Assembly: GCF_904846035.1 (NCBI RefSeq)
Contig: NZ_CAJGYT010000001.1
Location: 434,001 to 498,000 of the forward strand
Origin: Psychrobacter aestuarii
GTDB lineage: Bacteria; Pseudomonadota; Gammaproteobacteria; Pseudomonadales; Moraxellaceae
Direction of reading: 5' to 3'
Length of the DNA: 64,000 nt
The notes beneath the pieces were generated by a model. The model searched no databases. It was not told the origin of the DNA and saw nothing but the letters and a program-made list of their open reading frames with translations. Each line of letters opens with the position of its first letter. Position 1 is the stretch's first letter. Below, piece after piece: positions 56,925-64,000 of the stretch. A program made the position numbers and the translations under genes.

Positions 56925-58454
56925 ATGTCTGTTCTCTCCTCTGCCACATCGCTTACTGACCCCTTAGCCGCCAAAGCGGCGACCACCATTGCCTACACCG
57001 ATGGCGCGTGTAAAGGCAATCCAGGTGCAGGCGGCTGGGGTGCGCACTTAATCTTTAGCGATGGCAGCACCCAAGATGTCTATGGCGGTGAAGCCAAAAC
57101 CACCAACAACCGCATGGAGCTGATGGGCGCGATTCAGGCGATTGAGCACAGCCCTGCAGCGCACACCTTAGAGATTTGGACCGACTCCAGCTATGTACAA
57201 AAAGGCATCACCGAATGGGTGGCAGGCTGGAAGGCACGCGGCTGGAAAACTGCCAGTAAAAAACCTGTCGCCAACCAAGACCTGTGGCAGCAGCTTGACA
57301 ATTTGTGCAGCAAACGCGATGTCAGCTGGCATTGGGTCAAAGGACACGCAGGGCACGCGGGCAACGAAAAGGCCGATGCCCTTGCCAATCTTGGTGTGCA
57401 TGGCTCAAGCGCGGATGCTACAGATGCTAAAAAAAAACCACACACTGATGCCGTAGACGCGCCCGCAGCCGATGACTGGTTGACCAATGACCCCTTAGGA
57501 TTCAATATGATGTCTGATAGCTTTATCGATGATATGCCCATGGACGATGCCAAAAGCAGCGCCGCGATGCACACAAGCCAACCTGCCAGCACAGAGGTAT
57601 CTATGATGGACACGCCAGTAACTGCCAAGACCGTGACAGCAGATATGGACAATGAGACCGACAGCGTGCCCTTTGATGGCGACACCAGCCGTGCCAACCC
57701 GCACTTTAAGCCCTTACTGCCGCATCCTAAGCATCGCCACGAGAGCAACCGTCAGCTGATTATGGATACCGAGACCACAGGATTGGACGCACAAAAAGGC
57801 GACCGCGTGATTGAGGTGGGTATCGTGGAGCTGGTCGGACGCCGCTTTACGGGCGAAAAGCTGCACGTCTATATCAATCCTGAGCGCGGCATGGACGAAG
57901 AAGTCATTCGCATTCACGGTATCAGTGAGGCGTTTTTGGCGGACAAGCCTGTGTTTGCCGATGTTGCGCAGTCGCTATACGACTTTATGTATGGCGCCGA
58001 GGTCATCGCGCACAATGCGCCCTTTGATATGAGCTTTTTATTGATGGAATTTGATAGGGTCGGTTTGCATGACTTTGCTGCAAGTGTGCAAGTCACCGAC
58101 TCTCTATGGCTTGCCAAGCAGCAATACCCTGGACAAAAGAACACGCTAGATGCGCTGGTGCGCCGCCTAAATGTGGGCAAGCAAGACCGTACTTTCCACG
58201 GCGCTTTGCTTGATTCTGAGATTTTGGCCGAGGTTTACCTTGCCATGACGGGCGGACAGGTGGCGCTCGCAATCGAAGAGGACACACAGAGCGAGCAAGG
58301 ACAAAGCAGTCACCATCACTTTGCCGCGCTCGCGGACAAACTGGTACGCTCCTCACGAGATACCCACGCCCATCAAGACTGGTTTGCCAAACTTTCTGAT
58401 GATTATCCAGAAATAAAAGCCGCAATGTCTCAGTGGTCGGTAGCGTTTGAATAG
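56925..58454 (+). CDS. rnhA-dnaQ: Fused ribonuclease HI and DNA polymerase III epsilon subunit
   Basis: 509 residues from ATG 56925. Residues ~20-158 are RNase HI, with all four acidic catalytic residues: D26 ([11 protein letters not shown]), E65 (NNRMELMGA), D87 (IWTDSSY) and D151. Residues ~160-270 are a low-complexity acidic linker. Residues ~275-450 are the DEDDh 3'-5' exonuclease: D281/E283 (MDTETTGLD), [10 protein letters not shown] and [25 protein letters not shown] matches the place of the clamp-binding motif in E. coli epsilon. The two genes are separate and divergent in E. coli. I recall the fusion from Acinetobacter, so it may be common in Moraxellaceae. Confidence 0.93.
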   Translation: MSVLSSATSLTDPLAAKAATTIAYTDGACKGNPGAGGWGAHLIFSDGSTQDVYGGEAKTTNNRMELMGAIQAIEHSPAAHTLEIWTDSSYVQKGITEWVAGWKARGWKTASKKPVANQDLWQQLDNLCSKRDVSWHWVKGHAGHAGNEKADALANLGVHGSSADATDAKKKPHTDAVDAPAADDWLTNDPLGFNMMSDSFIDDMPMDDAKSSAAMHTSQPASTEVSMMDTPVTAKTVTADMDNETDSVPFDGDTSRANPHFKPLLPHPKHRHESNRQLIMDTETTGLDAQKGDRVIEVGIVELVGRRFTGEKLHVYINPERGMDEEVIRIHGISEAFLADKPVFADVAQSLYDFMYGAEVIAHNAPFDMSFLLMEFDRVGLHDFAASVQVTDSLWLAKQQYPGQKNTLDALVRRLNVGKQDRTFHGALLDSEILAEVYLAMTGGQVALAIEEDTQSEQGQSSHHHFAALADKLVRSSRDTHAHQDWFAKLSDDYPEIKAAMSQWSVAFE

Positions 58455-58545
58455 CAGATGTTGTATGTTATCTAAAAATCCGAATAAATCTTGACCTCGC
58501 TATTGTAAACTTACTTTATGATTGGCATTTTATGGAAGAATCGCT

Positions 58546-60228
58546 ATGAGTCAACTTGAACCCATCACTCTACATACCCCAAGTTTGAGTATCACCAACT
58601 TTGGTCTGCCGTCATTGCACGTATTGCGTGATGAGATTGTGGTGACCCTAAAAGATACAGAGACCCACCTCAGTGAGTTTAATGACGACAGCGAACAAGC
58701 GCCCTTGCTGCTTGACTCGGCGAGTGTGTTAAAGCAGCTTGCGCGCATCTTTCAGCTGATTTCCTTGGCAGGTGCGCAGGTACTCAGCACCGCGATTGCC
58801 AACGGCTTACAAAAGCTGTATGACAGTGGTGACAATACCGATACCGCGCTGATTATGGACTTATCCGAAGCCATCATGACCCTTGACCGTTATATCGAGT
58901 TTGTCTTATTGACCGAGACGGTTGAGCCTTCTTTATTGCTGCCTATCATCAATACCTTGCAAAAAGCCACCGATCAGCCGCCAATGGATGCGGATTTTTT
59001 TGCAGAATTTGGCAGCAGCAGTGTGGTGATTGCCAACCCTGAGCAGAACTTCCAAGATTTGGGCGAGCTGAATGTCGACCGCGAGCTGTTAAGCCACGCT
59101 TATCGCAGTGGTCTGTTTGTGGCACTGACATCAGACGGTAAGGACTTGAGCGATACCGACCAGCAGCGCCTCAAGGCAATGAGCGCCGCCTGTATGGCGA
59201 TTGCCGCGCAGACCAGCAGCCTTTTTTGGCAAGCCGCCGCCGCTGCCGTGATGAATATCGAAGAAATCATGCCGCTAAGCAGCATGCAAAAGCACACCCT
59301 GATTTATCTTGAGCAGCAGTTCCGCAGCTACTTGCCTGTGATGGACGCACGCTTTGCTGACTTGGTGACGCTGGCGTGTCAACGTCAAAACCCATTGGCA
59401 GGCGCGATTCGTGAGCAGTACTCGCACAACCAGCTAGAAACTGAGCAGCGCGATAAGATGCGCAGCTTTTTATTTGGTCCCAATCGCCAAATCACCGATA
59501 CGCTCAACGATTTGATTCAAAACCAAATCAGCGACATCAAAGACAAAGTGGACGAGTACGCGCGCGGCGAGTCTATCCACGCGCCTGAAACCCAAGCCCA
59601 GCAGATATCTGATGAGCTGACTTTGCTAAAATCAACGCTACAGCTGCTGGGACTTGGCTCTACCGCCAGCGCCTTGCAAGCGGCTGCCGATGCGGTGATG
59701 ACGTGGCAGACGCCGACGCCTGAAGACTTTGACATGCTGCTGCTTGCGCTGATGAGCGCTGAAAACGCGACCATCGCGATGGCGCGCTTACACACGCCAG
59801 GAACAGCGAACCTACCACTGAATAACCAAAACATCTCACTGCATCAGCTAAACACCGCGCATGAGACCTTGATTCAAGAGAGCCGCACCGCCATCGCCAG
59901 TGCCGAGCAAGCCATCTGTGATTACTTGGCCGATAGCAACCGCGAAGTGTTTAATATCGCCAACATTCCTGAAATGCTGCGTCAAGTGTCAGGGGCGGTG
60001 CGCTTTTTGAACTTGCCTGTTTCAGCGACTATGTTCAGCCAATTGGCAACGTATTTGGACACGCGCCTGGCAAGCGAGCAAGCGCTGGATGATGCGAGCT
60101 TAAGCCACATCGCCGATATCATCATGTCGGTGGACTACCGCTTAGACAGCTTTGAGCACAACCGTCCTGTGGGCAATCAGTCATTAAATATTGCCCAAAA
60201 CAGCTTAAGCCGTTTGCTGGCTGCATAA
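58546..60228 (+). CDS. fimL: FimL-like twitching motility regulator (ChpA N-terminal homologue)
   Basis: 560 residues from ATG 58546, with GGAAG upstream; the longer frame to 58522 is not favoured. Mostly helical, with regularly spaced Hpt-like bundles such as DSASVLKQLARIFQLISLAG and RLEDAFG-like helices, but no conserved phospho-His. Length and pattern agree with Pseudomonas FimL, which is related to the N-terminus of ChpA and supports cAMP/Vfr control of type IV pili. Call rests on my reading of the pattern; pilF is in the same window. Confidence 0.7.
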   Translation: MSQLEPITLHTPSLSITNFGLPSLHVLRDEIVVTLKDTETHLSEFNDDSEQAPLLLDSASVLKQLARIFQLISLAGAQVLSTAIANGLQKLYDSGDNTDTALIMDLSEAIMTLDRYIEFVLLTETVEPSLLLPIINTLQKATDQPPMDADFFAEFGSSSVVIANPEQNFQDLGELNVDRELLSHAYRSGLFVALTSDGKDLSDTDQQRLKAMSAACMAIAAQTSSLFWQAAAAAVMNIEEIMPLSSMQKHTLIYLEQQFRSYLPVMDARFADLVTLACQRQNPLAGAIREQYSHNQLETEQRDKMRSFLFGPNRQITDTLNDLIQNQISDIKDKVDEYARGESIHAPETQAQQISDELTLLKSTLQLLGLGSTASALQAAADAVMTWQTPTPEDFDMLLLALMSAENATIAMARLHTPGTANLPLNNQNISLHQLNTAHETLIQESRTAIASAEQAICDYLADSNREVFNIANIPEMLRQVSGAVRFLNLPVSATMFSQLATYLDTRLASEQALDDASLSHIADIIMSVDYRLDSFEHNRPVGNQSLNIAQNSLSRLLAA

Positions 60229-60400
60229 GTATCATACTGCTATTGGCATAAAGCTGCTTTGGACACCATGCATTGACATTGCCGATAGCCGCACGCATAT
60301 CTATAGCGATGGGTGACTGAGTCAAGTTGCCTGTCGCTTCTTTTTTTGTCTGTCTTAGCGCACGATATTAAGCACAGATACCGATTTTGGAAAATGTATT

Positions 60401-61324
60401 ATGATGTCAGCTGCCCTGATTTTTGATGCCGATACCTTATTGTGCCGCCAGACCGAGACAGGCTGGCAACCTGTAACTGCCACCCTACCCGCATCGATGC
60501 AGGCGTGTGGCTATGAGCAGTTGGGCTGCGTGCTGCTATCGGCGGATAACCTTGTCAATCCCCCTGATGATACGACGCATCAAGCACAAACCCTCACTGC
60601 CGATGCGGCCATCAGTCATGCCTTTGCGACAGCGCACGCGCTATTACCCGCAGCGATAATGCCCGCGGACGACGCGCAGAACATTGGCGATTGTGCCTTT
60701 ATTGCTTATCGTCAGCTTATCAGTCAGTTGTCCGCGGTGGATGTGGGACGCTTGAACCAAGCCTTGCAACTGCTACGCTGGCAAGCCGAGACGCAGTTTT
60801 GCAGCCGCTGCGGGCATGGCGTACACGCGCACCCAGCAGGCGAGCGCGCCATGGTCTGTGACCGCTGCAACCTGCATCAGTATCCGCGTATTCAGCCGTG
60901 TGTCATTACCGCCATCACGCGCCCAAACCCAGATACAGGCGCGATGCAAATCTTGCTCGCGCACCATCGCCGCTACGGGCAAAGCACCCAGCCCAAGCGT
61001 TATGGCTTGATTGCAGGTTTTGTCGAGGTTGGTGAGAGCTTAGAGCAGGCAGTGGTGCGTGAAGTGGGCGAAGAAGTGGCGATTGAAGTAACCAATATTC
61101 GCTACGTCAGCAGCCAGCCGTGGCCGTTTCCGTCTAATCTCATGCTTGGCTTTCGCGCCACGTATGCTCGCGGTGATATTGTGATTGAGGAAGAAGAGCT
61201 GACCGAGGCGAAGTTTTTTGATGTTGCCGATATGCCGCTGATACCGCCAATTGGCAGTATCGCGCGCGATTTGATTGAACAAGTCGCCGCTGAGCAGGGT
61301 ATCGACTTGCGCCATCACCCTTAA
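60401..61324 (+). CDS. nudC: NAD(+)/NADH pyrophosphatase NudC
   Basis: 307 residues (ATG 60401 or 60404). It has a C4 zinc ribbon (FCSRCGHGVHAH, VCDRCNLHQYPR), the Nudix box GFVEVGESLEQAVVREVGEE and the NudC-specific SSQPWPFPSNL. It hydrolyses NADH and removes NAD caps from RNA. Single gene convergent with the EamA transporter gene. Confidence 0.95.
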   Translation: MMSAALIFDADTLLCRQTETGWQPVTATLPASMQACGYEQLGCVLLSADNLVNPPDDTTHQAQTLTADAAISHAFATAHALLPAAIMPADDAQNIGDCAFIAYRQLISQLSAVDVGRLNQALQLLRWQAETQFCSRCGHGVHAHPAGERAMVCDRCNLHQYPRIQPCVITAITRPNPDTGAMQILLAHHRRYGQSTQPKRYGLIAGFVEVGESLEQAVVREVGEEVAIEVTNIRYVSSQPWPFPSNLMLGFRATYARGDIVIEEEELTEAKFFDVADMPLIPPIGSIARDLIEQVAAEQGIDLRHHP

Positions 61325-61377
61325 ATGCGGCTGATGGCGTCTGCTTTTATTTTTGGTCTATATTGCTTGTTTTTCAC

Positions 61378-62310
61378 TTAGATTTTGCACGGTTCTGCAG
61401 CAGCAGCTTGCCGACGCGCCGAGAGCTGCGGCAACAGCAAGCCTGCAATCACCACCGCCATGCCCATCAGTTGTAGGGCGCTGGTGTGCTGCCCATAGGC
61501 GAGCGAGACGATAGCGGCAAAGACAGGCACAAAGTTAAAAAACAGCGCCGCTTTGGGTGCGCCCAGCTGATTGACCCCTGATATCCATAAAAAATACCCC
61601 GCGACCGTCCCCAAAATACCGATAAACAATAAGTCCGCCAGTACGCTTGGGCTGATGGCGAGGCTTTCTTGTATTGGCTGCGCGCTGTGGGTAACGTTTA
61701 AGACCACAAGCGTCATGATGACCGCCGACACCATGCCAATAAAGATGTACATCACCATCGGCATAAAGCGGCTGATATACTGAGTAAAATGGGTATATAA
61801 GCTCCAAAACAACATACCGAGCACAATCAACTTGTCCCCACGGTTAAACTCAAAAGCCAATAAGCGCGCAAAGTCGCCTTGGGTCAAGACCAATAGCACC
61901 CCAAACAAGCTGACCGCAAGGCTGACACACATGGCGCGTGTGGGCAGTTTTTTATCATCAACACAGCCAATCAGCGAGGTCATCAATGGACTGAGCGCCA
62001 TCACCAGTGCGCCATTGTTGGGATTGGTCAGCTCAAGTCCTGTAAACAGGCAGATATTTAGCCCGCCGATACCCACCATCGATACGGTGATTGCCGCCAG
62101 CCACTGCCGAGCGCTCAGCTTTGGTATGGGTGTACGCCGCCACAGAAAATACAACCCGATAGAGACTGCCGCCAAACCAAAGCGCCATAAAATCAAGGTC
62201 AAGGCATGTACTTCTGTCAGCGCGTGCTTGCCTATTGGAAAGGTCGCGCCCCAAAACGCCGTGCAGATAAGCAGTAGGACGATGGCTTTGATAGTCTCTG
62301 AGAAGTACAT
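61378..62310 (-). CDS. EamA/DMT-family transporter
   Basis: 310 residues from ATG 62310, preceded by AAGGAGGG, a near-perfect ribosome site; the longer frame to 62340 is rejected. Ten membrane spans in two EamA repeats, the first starting with CTAFWGATFPIGKHAL and the second around FIGILGTVAGYFLWISG. Exports metabolites such as amino acids; substrate unknown. Divergent from a LysR gene, 90 bases away. Confidence 0.9.
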   Translation of the reverse strand: MYFSETIKAIVLLLICTAFWGATFPIGKHALTEVHALTLILWRFGLAAVSIGLYFLWRRTPIPKLSARQWLAAITVSMVGIGGLNICLFTGLELTNPNNGALVMALSPLMTSLIGCVDDKKLPTRAMCVSLAVSLFGVLLVLTQGDFARLLAFEFNRGDKLIVLGMLFWSLYTHFTQYISRFMPMVMYIFIGMVSAVIMTLVVLNVTHSAQPIQESLAISPSVLADLLFIGILGTVAGYFLWISGVNQLGAPKAALFFNFVPVFAAIVSLAYGQHTSALQLMGMAVVIAGLLLPQLSARRQAAAAEPCKI

Positions 62311-62356
62311 CGTACCCTCCTTTCTTAACGTAGATGCCACCTAGTCTATAGGTTTT

Positions 62357-62371
62357 ATTTATGATATAAAT
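62357..62371. promoter_or_regulatory. Candidate LysR-type binding site (T-N11-A)
   Basis: ATTTAT-GAT-ATAAAT, a 15-base palindrome with T-N11-A geometry, centred between the divergent EamA and LysR genes. Typical location for a LysR recognition site. Confidence 0.45.
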
Positions 62372-62400
62372 ATGCAAAAATAAAATCATACCTTTTATAT

Positions 62401-63291
62401 ATGAAACTTAATTGCTCATTAGATGATTTATACAGCTTTTGCATGGTCGCTAAGTATGCAAGCTTTACCCAAGCGGCGCACGCTTTGGATATGCCGCTAT
62501 CAACGCTCAGTCGGCGTATCGCACATCTTGAAAATCAGCTGAACGTCACCCTGCTGCACCGAGACGCGCACCGTGTGCAGCTGACTTATGAGGGTCAGCT
62601 GTATTATCAAAAGAGCACAGGCTGGTTTGAGCAGCTCTCAAGTACCGTCGGCTGCCTGCAACAAAACACGCAGCAAGCCTCGGGCTTGATTCGCGTTACC
62701 GCCCCGATTAACTTGACGCAAAGCAGTCTTGCGCCTCTGTTTAATGATTTTTTGCACACCTATCCTGACATTCAGCTCGATTTGCGCCTGTCCAATCGGC
62801 ATTTAGACATCGAAGAGGACGCTATTGACGTGGCGTTTCGTGTCGGCGAGCATAGCCATGCTGACTGGGTCGGGCGCGCACTATACCCCATTCAGATGAT
62901 TATTTGTAGTGCGCCGACGCTTATCAATGACCATCTGCGCGCCCCTGAAGACTTGGCAGCGCTGCCCAAAGTGGTGATGTATCCGATACTGCCGCGCCCG
63001 CTTGAGCATATCGTCTCAGGCGAGCGCTGCGCCTTTGCCAATACGGACAATGTACGGATGTGGGTCAATGACCTAGACGTCCTAACGCAAGCGGTCATTG
63101 CTGGCGTGGGCATCGGTCTGGTGCCCGACTACATTGCCAAGCCCTTGATAGCGGCAGGCAAGATGGTGCATGTGTTGCCTGAGTGGCGCAATCAGCCGCG
63201 CGTCTGTCATATGCTCTACCGTCATCGAGACCATATCCCGCACCGCGTGCGCCTGTTTATTGACTTTATACTTGAGCGTTTTGATGCCTGA
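62401..63291 (+). CDS. LysR-family transcriptional regulator
   Basis: 296 residues. N-terminal HTH (FCMVAKYASFTQAAHALDMPLSTLSRRIAHLENQLNVTLLHR), then a two-lobed ligand domain. Divergent from the EamA exporter, so likely its regulator. The ATG has no clear Shine-Dalgarno sequence (CTTTTATAT precedes it), which may mean a leaderless or weakly translated mRNA. Effector unknown. Confidence 0.92.
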   Translation: MKLNCSLDDLYSFCMVAKYASFTQAAHALDMPLSTLSRRIAHLENQLNVTLLHRDAHRVQLTYEGQLYYQKSTGWFEQLSSTVGCLQQNTQQASGLIRVTAPINLTQSSLAPLFNDFLHTYPDIQLDLRLSNRHLDIEEDAIDVAFRVGEHSHADWVGRALYPIQMIICSAPTLINDHLRAPEDLAALPKVVMYPILPRPLEHIVSGERCAFANTDNVRMWVNDLDVLTQAVIAGVGIGLVPDYIAKPLIAAGKMVHVLPEWRNQPRVCHMLYRHRDHIPHRVRLFIDFILERFDA

Positions 63292-63426
63292 TGTGTTACC
63301 CTTTGCCGTAATCACGCAGGCCTTTGGCGTACAGCCGTGATGCTCTGACGCATCAGCATCCGTTACCCAAAACCGCCGCAACATCTGATATCCGCCCCTT
63401 GCACGAACGATAGGACAAAGACACTT

Positions 63427-64000
63427 ATGGTAGCCGCTGCCAACCCTAATGGTCAGACCACAGACACCGAGACTGCGCCCGTACGCTTTATTGACATGCC
63501 CATTTTGTTTGATGCGCTTGCATTACAGACATTGCCAATCGCCATTCAGCAGCAGATTGCGGCGGTCGATGATTGCCTGCCGCAGACCCAATGCGGTCTG
63601 TGCGAGCATCCTGACGGCTGCTTGCCTTATGCTGCCGCCATCGTGACCGAGGGCGAAGTGCACAATAAATGCGTGCCGGGCGGTCAGCCTGTTACCGATG
63701 CCATCGCCCGCGTTCTAGACCGTGCGCCCACACTGGACGCCGCGCCCTCCAAGTGGTCTGTCGATACGGACACGGGTCGTCCGCACGAGGTGCGTGCCAT
63801 CATTCGTGAAGATGAGTGCATCGGCTGCACCAAGTGCATCCCCGCCTGCCCAGTCGATGCCATCATCGGCACGGGCAAGCACATGCACAGCATCATGACC
63901 GACCTCTGTACAGGCTGCGAGCTGTGCCTTGCGCCTTGTCCTGTGGACTGTATCGACTTGGTGCCCATCAGCCGTGACCTCTCTTTTGAGGCGCGCCAAG
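63427..64000 (+). CDS. rnfB: Rnf-type electron transport complex subunit B (RnfB), 5' part
   Basis: The ATG at 63427 has AGGAC upstream and the gene runs off the right edge. The N-terminal 4Fe-4S domain matches the RnfB pattern: [20 protein letters not shown] with a following KCVPGG. Two ferredoxin clusters follow ([12 protein letters not shown] and [12 protein letters not shown]). It lacks the usual N-terminal membrane anchor of RnfB, so it may be the soluble Moraxellaceae-type form. Other rnf genes are not seen in this window. Confidence 0.85.
   Translation, partial: MVAAANPNGQTTDTETAPVRFIDMPILFDALALQTLPIAIQQQIAAVDDCLPQTQCGLCEHPDGCLPYAAAIVTEGEVHNKCVPGGQPVTDAIARVLDRAPTLDAAPSKWSVDTDTGRPHEVRAIIREDECIGCTKCIPACPVDAIIGTGKHMHSIMTDLCTGCELCLAPCPVDCIDLVPISRDLSFEARQ

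Overview
The window looks like a chromosomal segment of a Moraxellaceae gammaproteobacterium, most likely Psychrobacter or a close relative (inference). The evidence is a long Gly-rich Hfq tail, an RNase HI-DnaQ fusion, a FimL homologue, a surE-nlpD pair with no rpoS beside it, and ndk-rlmN-pilF-rodZ-ispG-hisS-yfgM-bamB-der in the usual gammaproteobacterial order. GC content looks close to balanced. I saw no insertion sequence, prophage, CRISPR array, rRNA gene or plasmid function.

Layout. 1-8.7 kb: the N-terminal part of ftsY on the minus strand, a candidate 25-residue membrane protein, a 48-residue lipoprotein, a pair of M16 peptidase-like proteins, an M15-like peptidase, then rodA and rlpA. 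8.8-14.9 kb (all minus): radA, the LPS export/Kdo block kdsD-kdsC-lptC-lptA-lptB, and hfq. 15.2-21.4 kb (all minus): miaA, mutL, tsaE, a queD-like gene, nlpD and surE. 21.7-25.7 kb: a small secreted protein, a possible short RNA, a PBP5-type carboxypeptidase and an orphan sensor kinase. 25.8-39.2 kb (all minus): der, bamB, yfgM, hisS, ispG, rodZ, pilF, rlmN, ndk, purA, hisZ. 39.7-43.5 kb: a DUF2237 protein, corA, psiE, folD, tRNA-Cys and tRNA-Leu.

43.6-56.7 kb is more accessory: two half-size YdcZ-type membrane proteins with a divergent LysR regulator; a nitrilase-family amidase with an APC permease; a flavin monooxygenase with an N-terminal SnoaL-like domain; a VanX/DdpX-type D-Ala-D-Ala dipeptidase with a DUF819 membrane protein; a PepSY membrane protein with a His/Met-rich loop; a Tat-exported LD-carboxypeptidase; and two unknown envelope proteins. 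56.9-64 kb holds rnhA-dnaQ, fimL, nudC, an EamA exporter with a divergent LysR regulator, and the start of rnfB.

How the genes fit together. Much of the window serves the cell envelope: Kdo synthesis and LPS transport, beta-barrel assembly (BamB, YfgM), peptidoglycan elongation and remodelling (RodA, RodZ, RlpA, PBP5-type enzyme, NlpD, M15 and S66 peptidases) and type IV pili (PilF, FimL). The rest is translation and RNA biology (MiaA, TsaE, Hfq, RlmN, HisS, Der), DNA maintenance (RadA, MutL, RNase HI-epsilon) and nucleotide or cofactor metabolism. The most promising places for new biology are the dipeptidase/DUF819 pair, the FMO and amidase/permease units with strong promoters and dyads, the pseudo-receiver kinase, and the tiny membrane ORF near 1 kb. 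No clearly unprecedented multi-gene system was found.
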